Source: Nissolia schottii (Eukaryota; Streptophyta; Magnoliopsida; Fabales; Fabaceae). Taken from it: a DNA stretch of 64,000 nucleotides. Position numbers and translations under genes: made by a program. Below, one piece after another: positions 46,476-59,313 of the stretch (positions are counted from its first letter, which is position 1; the number at the start of each line of letters is the position of its first letter). The stretch lies in contig QANU01067165.1 in NCBI GenBank assembly GCA_003254905.1, positions 563,706-627,705 of the forward strand, read 5' to 3'. The notes below the pieces were generated by a model. That model was given only the letters and a program-made list of their open reading frames with translations, had not been told where the DNA came from and searched no databases.

Positions 46476-49424
46476 CTTTTTTTCTTTTTCTTTTTTATTT
46501 TTCCTGCTGATTCGAATCTCAGTTGCCAGGCGTCTACAATACGATTCAATTGCAATTAAAGTCACAGAGATGACACACACACACACACACTCTATGAGTT
46601 CATTATTGGAAAAGTTTCATTTAGCTTCTATTGTTAACAAATTAATATAGTAAGTAGGTACTTGGGGTTGAGGGGTGAAGGAATACTCATGGAATACGCT
46701 TGCTTCCCGAACCTCAAACAAGAACTACTCACGAAGGTGGCGAGTGAGTGACGCAGCCACGCAATCAGCTTCTCTGCCAAGAAATTAATAATAATTGGGA
46801 TTATTAATTAGTTAATAATAAATATGAAAGCGAGATAAGGTAACCGAGAGAGACAGAGAGAGAGAGAGAGAGAAAAGGGGTCAAAGTGACCCGTCAGTCA
46901 GTTCATTCAATGTCTCAAACCCATCGCTGACTAGGGGATTCATTCATTCACCTGTTTGCCTGCTACTACTGCGCATTGCTGAATACATGAATACTTTCTA
47001 AGGAGTGAATCTATTAAGTGAGCTTTTTTTTTTAATTTTTATTTTTATGATTAAGTATGATGTTTTATATTAATTAAAGATATAAATTTATACTTAGTAT
47101 GTGTAATAAAAAAATTAATCTCTCAGGTGACAACATATTTATTTAAAGGATCCATTCCCTACTTTCTAAGTTATTACAAGCCTTTTAAGATTTCTTTCTT
47201 TTTGTTATGATACAAATGCACCGTTGTCTGGTACTGTTTCCATTAACGGAATAAAATATTTTAAAATGATGAAGAAAATCAAAATATTTCGTTCTAACTT
47301 TATCTACGGAAAAGCTAAGCAAAATCCCTTTTATCTATTTAGTTTGATTTTTTGTTTATGTTTTTTTTTATTATGCATATTTGATTTTTAATTTTATGTC
47401 TTGAAGTTGATGTAAATCAAACTGAGTTAATAATATTATAATTAATTTAGATGAGTTCAACATTTTAAAATTAATTTCTAGTTTTATGTTGTTTAGTATA
47501 AGTTGATTTTTTTAAATTTATAATTATTTATTTTTTAGAAATGTAATTTTTATTTTAAAAATTAGGATAATAATAATTATTATTAAGAGTATTTTAATAA
47601 TTAACATACATATTCCAAAAAATATGTAATATCAACTGAACATGTTTATAATTTATTTTGATAATCTAAAAAATATTCTCATGAAAAAATTTTATTTGTG
47701 AAACAAACAAGTTTTTTAAGATGTCTATGAATGATATTTTTGAGTATTACATTCCAAATAATGTGATTTCCAAAAATAAAATTTCGTACCTCTGGCCTAG
47801 CCTGTTAGTTTCATAAGAAAACTAAATACTCTTGATTTTTCGGTACATGAAATAACTCTCGTGGAGTTTGGGATTCATGTCAACAATTTATGAAAAGAAA
47901 AAAAGTTTCATAAATTTAAAGACTATTAAATTTAAATAAAACCTTTCAAATTATTCTCATGAACGTTTTCCTCGTATTTATTGTCATTGAATCATTTCTA
48001 GGTATGGAAAAAAAAATGTTATGCAATGCAATGGAGTAAATTCCGAGGCTAGAAAATTTAAGTCAAAATTTTCTTCCTCTCAATGACGTTTCCATACATT
48101 ATTATTATTACATAACTATTATCATTAAAAATATTTTATATGTTCAATTTTTAAGTGTATCTTTAGCCCAAAAAAATTTAGTCCAATTTTTTTTTTATTG
48201 TTTGACATTTTTAGAGTATTATCTCTTTTTCGTTCATTTCTACTCTTATCTCTTATTCCTTAAACTAAACATGATTCAATAAAAGTGTAAAATTTTTTAA
48301 CATTGATGATGTCTACTAATTAAGTAGTGAAAATTTTAAAGTAGTGAAAGAGAATTGATTTAACCATATTTATTAATATTACCATATATAATTAAATAAT
48401 AATATACCATTTTAACACTGACAATTAATTACTAGAGAAAAGAAGATGACTTGGTCATACTCATCGTTATAGTGAGAGACAATTCAATCAATTATAGATG
48501 AAAATAACTCATCATTATCATATGATCACCGAAATACTTGAATGGTGGCATTTTATATTGTAACCCAATCAACTTTATTAATATACATGCATTTTAAAGA
48601 AGTAGAAGAGAATGTTAATCTTTATATTAATGTGCAAAGATTCTATTAGTTAGTATATATTTTTTTTTTACTATGAGTGAATAAAAATTAAATTGTTAAA
48701 AAATATATAAAAAATTAACTATTCATAAGTTTCTTAGACTATAGATTAAATGCAGTACAAGACCAAATTTAATTATTCATAAACTTGACGATGGATTAAA
48801 TGTTAGTACAAGACCGTACAAATATTTTTCTACCAAATGATAATACAATGACTATTTTTTTTTATAAAATGATGATACAATGATGTACCCAATAAAAACT
48901 TTTTGATTATAGGCGGCGGTTACTTTGACCATTTGAGCAGCAAAGTTATCGATGCGTGTCACCATCACTATTTATTAGTCTATCAGGCAACCTGGTGCGC
49001 TGCGACGCCTCCAATTGTTATTCATGCATGCGGATATCAATATGTTACAGCCATAAAAATTTAAAAAAAAAAAAAAAAAAAACACTAGCTAGTATAACTC
49101 TGATCAATATATGCCTCAAATTCTGAGTTATTAAAGTATAATTAGATTGATTTGTAAAGATTTAATCCTGATTTATTTCTTAGATTGGGCCTGATTTGTA
49201 TAACTAGAAATTTATATTGTGAATTTACTGTAATTGTTATCATAGGCTATAAATAGACGTACTTGTGTGCAAATGATTCATACCAAACATTATAAAAAAC
49301 ACTCAGTTCCTTCCTGTGCCTCTTGTGGTTATCTCTGTTAACACTGAAGTTTAAATTCTTTGTCATCAGGTGTTAATTCTCCTCTCACAAGCCATTCAAC
49401 TTTTAACCTTATCCCCTTCAATCC
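46476..49424. other. Intergenic, no gene seen
   Basis: Contains (AC)n at 46574-46590, (GA)n at 46846-46873 and a run of about 20 A at 49062-49082. The rest is AT-rich. The part at about 49135-49380 looks like an LTR or promoter (see separate entry). Confidence 0.6.
49135..49380 (+). promoter_or_regulatory. Promoter region of NPF gene 1, possibly LTR-derived
   Basis: CTATAAATAG at about 49247-49256 is followed by a leader to the start codon at 49425. The surrounding text (GATTTATTTCTTAGATTGGGCC..., then TTCCTTCCTGTGCCTCTTGTGG) has the texture of a Copia LTR. That origin is only a suspicion. Confidence 0.35.
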
Positions 49425-51651
49425 ATGGAGACGCCTACCGGCGGCAAACTAGTTCATGGCAAGGTAACATTTGTTTAATCAATTAATTGAATGGTTGCAC
49501 ACTGTCATACGAAGCATGCACTTTTAGCCTTTCTCATCCTCTAATTTCTTTCAAATTCCAATAGGCAATGGAATCTGGCAATTTGGTAAGCAACGGTTGC
49601 GTGGATCTGTATGGTAGGATTGCTGACAAGCGAACAACCGGAGGATGGAAGGCCTCTCCCTTCATCATAGGTACACAACGTGGTGTTCTTTTGAAATCAA
49701 ATTTACGCTCACAGAGTGTATATTTATAAAATTTCTAATCTTGCCATCAGTTGTTCCCAGTTTGATTAAGATTATTAACAAAAGATTATATATGCACGCA
49801 CATATGTTGACTAAATTAACTTATAACGTTTGTTTGCAGTGAATGAGGTAGCTGAGAGGTTGGCGTTCTTCGCAATTGCGGTGAACATTGTGACTTACTT
49901 AATTATTGAAATGCATCAGTCGCTTCCAGACGCAGCTACTCACGCCACCGACTGGATAGGTGCTGCCTATGGCCTTACACTAGTGGGAGCGTTCCTAGCT
50001 GATTCTTACTTGGGTCGCTTCCGAACCATCATTGTCTTCTCCGCCATCTATGCCATGGTATACATATTTTTCCTTGATTATTTTGGAGTTTAGGCATAAT
50101 TAAGAGATGGTAGACTGTCACAATTTAATTCTGATAGAAAACTTTGGCATTGTAGCATAAATTTCTGGTAAACTAATGTATAATCGTCAACCCGCTTGTG
50201 TGGGACCACCATAGGGGATGCTTTTGCTGACACTTTCAGCCTCCATAGAGAAGCTAAGCCCGCCCGAATGCACTGTGCAACCATGCAAAGAAGCAAGCCA
50301 AGGCCAAAGTGCATTCTTGTACGTTGCACTAGCACTGATTGCGGTGGGAACAGGGGGAATCAAGCCTTGCGTATCCTCATTTGGTGCAGACCAATTCGAG
50401 GAGGGAGACGAGAAAGAAGCCGTGAAGAAGTCCGCTTTCTTCAATTGGTTCTACTTCGGCATCAACATGGGCGGCCTCCTTGGAATCACACTGCTGGTCT
50501 ATATACAGGACACGGTGGGGTGGGGGTGGGGTTTCGGAATACCAACAGCTGCCATGATTTGCTCTGTCATGGTCCTTCTCGCCGGTGTCGGTCACTACCG
50601 TTTCAAGAAGCCAACGGGGAGCCCTTTCACTAGGTTCACTCAAGTAGCGGTAGCCTCCATCAAGAAGCATCTAAGAGGAGTCTCAATCGGAAGTGAAACT
50701 CGTCTCTATGAGGTAGATACCGCGCACTCTGATATTATTGGCGCTAGTAAGCTTCCTCACACTCAACAATACAGGTAATTACTTTGATCACCACTCACAA
50801 ATCGAGTAATTGGCGATGAAACTGATGAATTGATGGAAAACTTGCATTGCAGGTTTCTTGACAAAGCAACAGCTATCGTAGATCCAGAAGAGATAAACAG
50901 AAACAACCGATGGGAGATATGTACGGTAACCCAGGTGGAAGAATTCAAATCCTTCATCAGAGTCCTTCCAGTGTGGACATTCACCATCGCTCTCTCCATC
51001 TCCTTCGCCCAGCAATCAACCTTGTTCATAAGCCAAGCCATGCTCACTGACCGAAGCCTCGGGAACAGTTTCAAGATCCCTGCAGGCTCCATCCCTGTTT
51101 TCAGCGCCATGAACGCGTTCATCGTTCCAATCTACGAGAAATTCGTGATCCCGATCCTCCGCAAGCACACGGGCCACCAACGCGGCATCACATCGCTGCA
51201 GCGAATGGGCGTGGGGCTTTTCATCTCGATCTTCGCCATGGCCTCAGCCGCGTTCGTTGAAAAGAAACGGCGCGATCACTACACAGAGCCGGTCGGCATG
51301 AGCGTGTTCTGGCTGTTCCCTCAGTTCTTTCTAATCGGCTGTGCTGAGTGTTTCACGTACGTAGGGCAGTTGGAGTTCTTCTACGACGAGGCGACGGACG
51401 GGACGAGAAGCCTTAGCAGTGCCATGTTTCTGTGTGAGGTTGGGATCGGAAGCTGGCTGAGCAGCGTGCTGGTGAAGATCATAATAGCGGCGACCGGCGG
51501 AGAAGAGAAAGGGTGGCTGAGGAACGATCTTAACGAGAGCAGGTTGGACTGTTTTTATTGGGTGTTGGCAGGTATCAATGTAGTCAATTTCTTGGTGTAC
51601 ATGATGGTGGCGTATTGTTACAAAGGAAAAGGAGCGTATGTATGTATGTAA
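49425..51651 (+). CDS. NRT1/PTR family (NPF, POT superfamily) transporter, gene 1
   Basis: Proton-coupled transporter of the plasma or vacuolar membrane. Five exons: 49425-49463, 49565-49670, 49840-50057, 50215-50774, 50853-51651, giving 573 residues, the usual NPF size. The N-terminal VNEVAERLAFFAIAVNIV matches the NExxER proton-coupling motif. Further marks are GAFLADSYLGRFRTI, GTGGIKPCVSSFGADQFEEG, FFNWFYFGINMG, the cytosolic-loop CTVTQVEEFKSFIRVLPVW, QRMGVGLFIS and LEFFYDEATDGTRSLSS. Twelve membrane helices are expected; several hydrophobic stretches are evident. The CTVTQVEE and IKPCVSSFGADQF motifs are closest to NPF8 (PTR) members from memory, so di/tripeptides are a possible substrate, but the substrate cannot be read from sequence. 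Tandem duplicate of the gene at 54050. Confidence 0.92.
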
Positions 51652-51959
51652 CTGACTCTCATCCCTGATTTAGGACGGATGTTGGATGATTCTATCAACA
51701 TAAACAATTTATTTATTTATCCCAACTTGCCGTTCTTGTCAACTTAAGAAAAATTGATTATTATTATTATTTTGTTTTTTTGTCTTTAGCTGAGTGATAA
51801 TGTCGATTTTTAGTTTACCAGAAAAGAAAGAGTAGTCAACTTAAGCTTTGGCATTTCTTTTGGTGGTCAACAAAGCTTCATCATGTTGAATTGGCCCATT
51901 TAGCCCGCCCACTTTCACGGACTGGACTCGATTATGTCATGATATATAGTTTCTCAACT

Positions 51960-52225
51960 GGCATCACAACTGGTCTATTTAGCCTGAATGAAACCCCTTC
52001 AATAGAATCAAAGACCTTCTTAAAAAAGACTGTGACGGTTATTATGTAGCAGATATGTTGGCTAATATAAGCTTGGGTCTTGGACACAATACTATCTTTT
52101 GGAACTCTTCTCCTCAGGATTGATGCAAGGGGTCTCTTTTCCCCGCGCCTCTGGCGGATCTTACTCTTTGTGTGTTTTTGGGCTTCAGAGCACTCATGTA
52201 ACCAAAAAATAAAAGAATCTCCCTG
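51960..52225 (+). mobile_element. LINE (non-LTR retrotransposon) 3' remnant
   Basis: The translation CDGYYVADMLANISLGLG resembles the C-terminal end of plant LINE RNase H domains (NxxADxLAxxG), followed by a SSP...LADL tail and an A-rich stretch (CCAAAAAATAAAAG). Only a short end is present. Confidence 0.4.
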
Positions 52226-54049
52226 ACTTTTCTCCTTTAGTTTGTGTTAAATGTTATTGTTATTGAGCTAGCTAATAATATATAAAATGTATTATTACTT
52301 ATTGGCCTAACAAAAGGCCCACACAACGGCCCAAATGAGTCTAAGGATCCGCAGATCTAATAGAAAGATTATTATTTTTACACGATCAACGCTCATGACC
52401 GAAACCAAAAATATAAACATTCTTCCCCACTCCTATATTCACGAGAGCATTTGTGTCTTGTGCTATACATTATATTCAACAATATTTCCCCTCAAAGAAA
52501 AAAAAAATTCAACAATATTTAAATTTCATGACAAAAAAAAATATTTAAATATTATATCATAACCTTAAATTTCGAGCATTTTGCATCAATGAGTAAATGT
52601 GCCTTGAAGCACTGTCGGCATTAGGGGTGTTCATGGCCAATCGGACNNNNNNNNNNNNNNNNNNNNNNNNNNNNNNNNNNNNNNNNNNNNNNNNNNNNNN
52701 NNNNNNNNNNNNNNNNNNNNNNNNNNNNNNNNNNNNNNNNNNNNNNNNNNNNNNNNNNNNNNNNNNNNNNNNNNNNNNNNNNNNNNNNNNNNNNNNNNNN
52801 NNNNNNNNNNNNNNNNNNNNNNNNNNNNNNNNNNNNNNNNNNNNNNNNNNNNNNNNNNNNNNNNNNNNNNNNNNNNNGCATGATATGATTGGAGAAAATC
52901 ATATCCGTACATCAATCTGACATTTTTATCGAGTCATACCGTATTTCTCTAAAAGATTTCAAGTTATACACATTGTCACTCTAACAAAAATAAAATAAAA
53001 TCATAACATATTAGCCCTCTAATAGTTATAGTTATGCCATTACGTGAGTTTTTACATGAACTAATTTGGCGTTAATCTAGTTCCTGAATGTTTACAATGT
53101 TATCTTTGTTAACAAAACTAATTATTAACATATCACAATTTTAGAAATATTACTAAATTATTCTTATTTTATATAAAGTTATCAATCGTATCTCAACATC
53201 GGGTTTTGCTCTAATTAACCATACCGTTAAAATAAGTTTGTACCAAACATGAGCAGTTTGAAAATAGTTTTTAAATTGTGGCATTTTAACAATTAATTCT
53301 GCTAACAAGAACATATAGTAAAAAAAATTCATTTAGTCCTATAATAGTAATTATTTTAAAATCTAATATTTCGTCCAATTATTAGAATAAGACTAAATTA
53401 ATATTAAAATACATTTAACTTTTACAAAATTTTAAAATTGAATTGATGTCAAAAACCTTTTTAAGATTAAAATGATATAAACTTCAAAAAAATTAGGAGT
53501 AAAATATACAATCCTTTTTTTTTGGGGGGTCATAAAGTAGAGTTATCAATTTTTCTTTCCTCGATAAATCGATAAGCCCCTCAGTGTAGTAATTATGAAT
53601 AATGCTCTATATGTATACAGAGGCTATACAGAGAGATTAACACATAAGGATAAATAGCTAACGCTGACTAAACCTATCTAACTCTTAACAGAATGTAGTT
53701 AGTCACGTGGGATCAGGTGTAGGAGGTATAGGAGCAAAATAGTCGTACAACAAAAAACGTAAACAAGTTGCAGCGAAGCTTCAACATACAAGCAAGTAGA
53801 GTTGTCAATTTAGTTGGCCACCCAAGCAAGAGTTGTTAATACAAGCTTTATTATGTTATGCAGCTCAACGAAGCCATTTAACAGCCCTTTAAACTTATCC
53901 CCCCATATTCACGGAGACGCGTACCTACGATTATAACAATATTGCAACACTTATTTAATCATCAATTGAAGGATGCATATCATATACTGTCATACAAAAT
54001 CAAGCTTTTTAAGCTTTTCTCATCTCTAATTTTTTTTCCCAATAGGGTG
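52226..54049. other. Intergenic between the two NPF genes, with an assembly gap
   Basis: AT-rich. The N run is at 52647-52877. A segment at about 53600-53760 (TATACAGAGGCTATACAGAG, CACGTGGGATCAGG) may be an LTR fragment. The 53905-53935 part (CACGGAGACGCGTACC) corresponds to the first exon of gene 1 but with ACG in place of ATG. Confidence 0.5.
52647..52877. other. Assembly gap (N run)
   Basis: 231 consecutive N. Confidence 0.99.
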
Positions 54050-56267
54050 ATGGAATCAGGTGATTTAGTAAGCAACGGTTGTGTGGATCGGCATGGTAGG
54101 ATTGCTAACAAGCAAAAAACTGGAGGATGGAAGGCCTCTCCCTTTATCATAGGTACAGAATGGTGTTCTTAGGAGACCATACATATTGAACCCATCAATA
54201 ATTATTACATTTTGATTAAGAGTACTAATAAAAGACCGTACACATGTTGACTAAACTTGTTGCATTGCATGCCCATGCAGTGAACGAGGTGGCTGAGAGG
54301 TTGGCGTTCTTCGCAATTGCGGTGAACATTGTGACTTACTTGATTATTGAAATGCATCAATCAATTCCAGATGCAGCTACCATTGCCTCCAACTGGATGG
54401 GAGCTGCCTATGTCCTTCCACTCGTGGGAGCGTTCCTAGCTGATTCTTACTTGGGTCGCTTCCGAACCATCATTGTCTTCTCCGTCATCTATGCCACGGT
54501 ATATACCTTTTCATTAACTGTCTCAGGAGAAATTCTTTAAACCTCTTGTTGGAACAAGAGAAGGCATACGTTGAGGAGGCATTGAATGAATGGAACAAGA
54601 GATTTAATTCTCTTGTTTCAATTAAGGACAACTATTTATATATTTTGATAATAAGCAAGCTAATTAATTAGGTCCATATTGAATTAATGGGAAAATTAAA
54701 ATGAAAGAAGGGAAGGAAATTGATGATATGCTAATTATATTTTTGTGAACCATGCATGCATGAATGAAGGGGATGCTGCTGCTGACATTTTCAGCGTCAG
54801 TAGACAGTCTACGACCGGCCAAATGCAGTGTAAAGGCATGCGAAGAAGCAAGCAAAGGGCAGAATGCATTCTTGTACGGAGCACTGGGGCTGATTGCATT
54901 GGGAACAGGGGGAATCAAGCCCTGCGTGTCCTCGTTCGGGGCGGACCAATTCGACGAGGGAGACGAGAAAGAAGTCGTGAAGAAGTCCGCTTTCTTCAAC
55001 TGGTTCTACTTTGCCATCAACATGGGAGCCCTCATTGGAATCACGCTACTTGTTTACGTGCAGGACAGGGAGGGGTATGGTTGGGGTTTTGGAATATCCT
55101 CCGCTGCTATGATTTGCTCTCTCATAGTCCTGCTTGCCGGTATTCCTTACTACCGTTTCAAGAAACCGATGGGAAGCCCTTTCACTAGGTTCCTTCAGGT
55201 TATGGTAGCCTCTCTCAGGCAACATCTAAGCCGGGTTCCAATTACAGCTGAAACTCATCTCTATGAGGTACACACGGACGAGTCTGATATCGCTGGCGCT
55301 CGTAAACTTCCTCACACTCAACACTATAAGTAAGCTTAATTAATTTAATTTTGTTATCACATCACATCACATCACATGCATCTAAGTGTATAAAAATTAA
55401 TTAATCTCATGAGAATATTTTTTGTGTTGTAGGTTTTTCGACAAAGCCGCAGTTATCACAGACCCAGAAGAGACAAAGCGAAGCAACAGATGGGAGATAT
55501 GCACAGTGACGCAAGTGGAAGAATTCAAATCCTTCATCAGAATCCTTCCGGTGTGGACATTCACCATCGCTCTCGCCGTCTCCTTCTCTCAGCAAGGAAC
55601 CTTCTTCATAACCCAAGCAACCATCAGTGACCGAAAACTCGGTAGCTTCACGATCCCCGCGGGCTCCGTCGCAGTGTTCAGCAGCATCAACGCGCTCATC
55701 CTCATTCCCATCTACGAGAAATCCGTGGTCCCGTTCCTCCGCAAACGCACCGGCCACCAGCGCGGCATCACGTCGCTGCAGCGAATGGGCGTGGGGCTTT
55801 TCGTCTCGATCTTCGCCATGGCCGCAGCAGCACTGGTTGAAAAGAAACGGCGCGAAGAATACCCGAAAACGTTCACCATGAGCGTGTTCTGGCTATTCCC
55901 TCAGTTCTTCCTGATGGGTTGCGCGGAGTGTTTCACGTACGTGGGGCAGTTGGAGTTCTTCTACGACGAAGCGACGGATGGGACGAGAAGCATTAGCAGT
56001 GCGGTGTTTCTGTGCGAGTTTGGGATTGGAAGCTGGTTGAGCTCTGCGCTAGTGAAGACCATCCAAGCTGCCACCGGAAGAGAAGACAAAGGGTGGCTCA
56101 CCAACAATCTTAACCAGAGCAAGTTGGATTACTTTTATTGGATCTTGGCGGCTATCAATGCGCTCAATTTCTTGATTTATGTGTATGTGGCGTATCGTTA
56201 CAAAGGGAAAGGAGCTCATGTGGATGTCACTGACCCTGATCACGCTGCCAACCGGCATGGACGGTGA
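54050..56267 (+). CDS. NRT1/PTR family (NPF) transporter, gene 2
   Basis: Four exons: 54050-54152, 54281-54498, 54770-55329, 55433-56267, giving 571 residues. Motifs match gene 1: VNEVAERLAFFAIAVNIV, GAFLADSYLGRFRTI, GTGGIKPCVSSFGADQFDEG, CTVTQVEEFKSFIRILPVW, QRMGVGLFVSIFAMAAAA and LEFFYDEATDGTRSISS. Exon phases are the same as in gene 1. The start differs: gene 1's short first exon has lost its ATG here (ACG at the matching place), so translation most likely begins at the Met of MESGDLVSNGCVD, which lies directly after a former acceptor site AATAG. The C-terminus is longer and more polar (HVDVTDPDHAANRHGR). Exon 2 is nearly identical to exon 3 of gene 1 at the DNA level over long stretches. 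Substrate unknown. Confidence 0.9.
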
Positions 56268-56619
56268 TTCCCATTTTTCATGCTTCCCCAAAAATAAGCC
56301 ATGGTCTTTTTGCCCGATATGTGTTTTCCAAACACGTGTCTTGCATTTATTGGAGACAAAGAATCCGAGAGAAAGTCAAATTGAGAATCAATCGTAAATT
56401 GTTAAGTCACTCGGCCACAACAAATTAATTCTGACAAAAGCTTCCGGCTATCAAGCATTTTTCCCTGTTTAGACTTTCTTCAATTATCAAGGATAAAATA
56501 ACTCCTAATCCTAATCCTAATCAATTATGTAAACATTCCCTCTTCATGTATATATATGTCTTACTGGTGATTTATTTATTTCTAGAAAAAGATAATTTAT
56601 GTTTGTGGTTTTGTGATGC

Positions 56620-58070
56620 AAATTTTGCACACTAACAAGTGCATTAATATGTACAAGTAAAAAGAGTGAGTATTCAAACTCGAGTTATTGAACTCGTGAG
56701 GATAATATTATGCTTGAAATATTTTAATTAATAAATAACTCGATTAAATTAATTGGAAGAATTTTGGAAAATTGATTTTGAAGATAATAAAATAAAATAT
56801 ACAAACAATAAAGAAAAATTAACAACTAAATATAATGTGGAAAAGGTTATGAAAATGGATACTCGGAAAATTAACTTAACCTACTCTAAACTCAAACTTG
56901 TTCATAGCCAAACACACACAATTATCCTAAAATATTGATATTCAATTATTAATCTAGTTAACTAATAGTAGGAATTCCTATCCTAATCATAAGCCTCTCT
57001 CGAGGTCGAACGATTATCTTTACTTAGAGTGATTATCCAATCTTTTGGCATAAACTAATTTATTAAAAGCATGAATGATTTGTGAATTCCTCATACACAA
57101 CCACATAGATTGCATTTGTTCCTCTCGGATTGTTGTTCAACCTATAGTTTGTATAACAACACTCTCACATTTCTTTTCTCAAATTCATGCAAGACAATAA
57201 TTCATTTAATTAATGGCCAATTAATCAAAAGCATTAAGAACAATTCATAAAAACTTAATTATTATCGACAAAAAAACTAAATAAAAAAGAGATTTTATGA
57301 TAACATTGTCAAAGAAATGGTTACATCAATGCCCTAGCTAGTAGAGACTTAGTTTATAATGGTAAATATGAAGAAAAGAAAATAATGGAACCATAAAATG
57401 AGAATTCCATGGAAAAACAATGGTAGAGACTTGACATGGGGACAAATTGGGATCTCTCCATCATCGCGTCACACCCCAGAGTCTTCATCTTTGCACCTGG
57501 GAGCTCTCCTAGAGTTGCCTCCGCTCTTGGAAAAACGCAGAATCCCTCCCTTATCTGAACGTGTTCTAGGTTTGTATTTATTGCCCTCAGTCTGAAATTA
57601 CAAACAAGGGTTTATGATTTTTCTGCAGATTTTTGCCGCACTACTCGAGCAGTGCAAGGCTCTTAAAAATTCAGTTATGGAGCTTCTGCCATTGCACTAC
57701 TCGAGTAGTGCTTCCTGATTTGCATTGTGATGGTAAAAATGCTATAACTTTTGTTACAAAAGTCTGAATGATGCGATTCAACTCTCCAATTAAAGCTAAG
57801 AAGGAGATCCTCAACTTTGTAGTTGGAGCCGATTCGAAATTCGTCCATCTTCAAGGTGAAAATCAATAATAAAGTAAGACTGAAATTATTTCAACACTTC
57901 AAAATAGTTATTTTTGCTCAATCTTCTCTCTAAGATCCTTATTCCTGAAAACTAGTGAACAAACCCCTAAAAATATCCTAAAATGCATGAAGTGATCTTA
58001 ACATTATATGTAAAAACCAAGCAAAATAAATCTTGTTAGAGAGTTAACATTTTGTTTGATAAATGGAGGC
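56620..58070. mobile_element. LTR-like dispersed repeat related to the one at 6459-7947
   Basis: About 57775-57850 matches 7470-7550 (CTCCAATTAAAGCTAAGA, CAACTTTGTAGTTG in the same order). Two near-identical 18-bp palindromes with a CTCGAG core lie at 57638-57655 and 57694-57711. No coding region. The boundaries are approximate. Confidence 0.45.
57638..57711. repeat. Pair of 18-bp CTCGAG palindromes
   Basis: GCACTACTCGAGTAGTGC at 57694-57711 is a perfect palindrome. The copy at 57638-57655 differs at one base (GCACTACTCGAGCAGTGC). They are 56 bases apart. Confidence 0.95.
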
Positions 58071-59313
58071 TATATGCCATCCCTCGCCCTCACAGCACAT
58101 GACACCATTGCTAGTAAGGCAGTGGATAAAAAGGAATGTCCTTGATAAAGCGGAAAGTAAAGAAGCTCACCAGAAAATAAAAAGGAAGAAGCAAACTCTA
58201 TAAAAGGAAGTAAAGGGATAGTACTGTTCGTTTCATAAAGAAGAGAAAAGCATAGATCAATGAATAAATATCAATAAAGTAAACTTAATTACAAGAAAGG
58301 GGAAGATTGAGCTGATATTTATATGATCATGGATCCTAATTATGATTCATTCTCTTTACTAATTTACCACGAACTTGATCAAATTGTCCGTGTCTTACAC
58401 AAGATCAAATGATAACGATGGCTTTAGTTATTTATGATACGTGAACGTGCATTAACGTAACACAACATAATTAGACACAATTTTATCAACGTACATATGA
58501 ACTTAATTAATTACAATACCTGAAGGATAAATCATGAATGTGAAATGAACAGGTAGAAAATGATCAGTTCACATATACGGTGGGCCATTGCTAATGCTAA
58601 TGCACATGGTACATATCCAATGAATTCTAGATTCCGTTTTGGCAGGTCATTTTCAAACACACCCACTAGTGGCTATAGTTATTAATTGAGCTAGCTTTTC
58701 ACGCTGCTTATCATCATGCACCTCGTCATTGTGTAACACGTCGACATGGTCTACGCAATCATGACGAGAATTCAAATTAGGGATATTGATTAAACTCCGA
58801 TCGACGACCGAAATGATGATTCCGTTTAAGCGAGCGTGACAATTATGGCTTATCATGATCAAAATCTTCATGCTTAGCCAGCTTTTGTAACAAGTTTGGA
58901 GGAGTTGATCACGTCTGGAAAATTATATATGTGGGTCTCTGATGTTACCCTTCCCCCCCTCCCTTGTCATAATGATTTCCAGCATTATACTTTCCAGAAA
59001 GTAATTAAGTAACCATGTAACGGGAATAATCTTTTCTTGTAAAATCAATCCATTAATTAACATATAAAGCATACTCTAAGTGACATCCATCATTATAATC
59101 AACCCCTTTAAGAAAAAAAAAAAACTCAGTCTAAATGTCCTATTAATAAAAAATTACTGGAATTAACAAAAGAGAGAGGCATGGTACACACACAATAAGC
59201 TTGTTGACATAAAGTAGTACTTGTAGTAGTAATGTATAAAAGTGGTATCATTTTTTCTTTTTCCTCTTCCGGAAAATGCGGCTGTGGTTTGAAGTTAGAG
59301 TTTTCTTTCTTGC

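Larger units (their letters stand above)
56268..59313. other. Intergenic, repeats only
   Basis: The first 250 bases include the 3' UTR of NPF gene 2. An LTR-like dispersed repeat occupies about 56620-58070. From 58070 to 59313 no gene is recognised. Confidence 0.55.

Noticed and set aside
52597..52920. Frames through the second N run
   Set aside because: Artefact of the gap.
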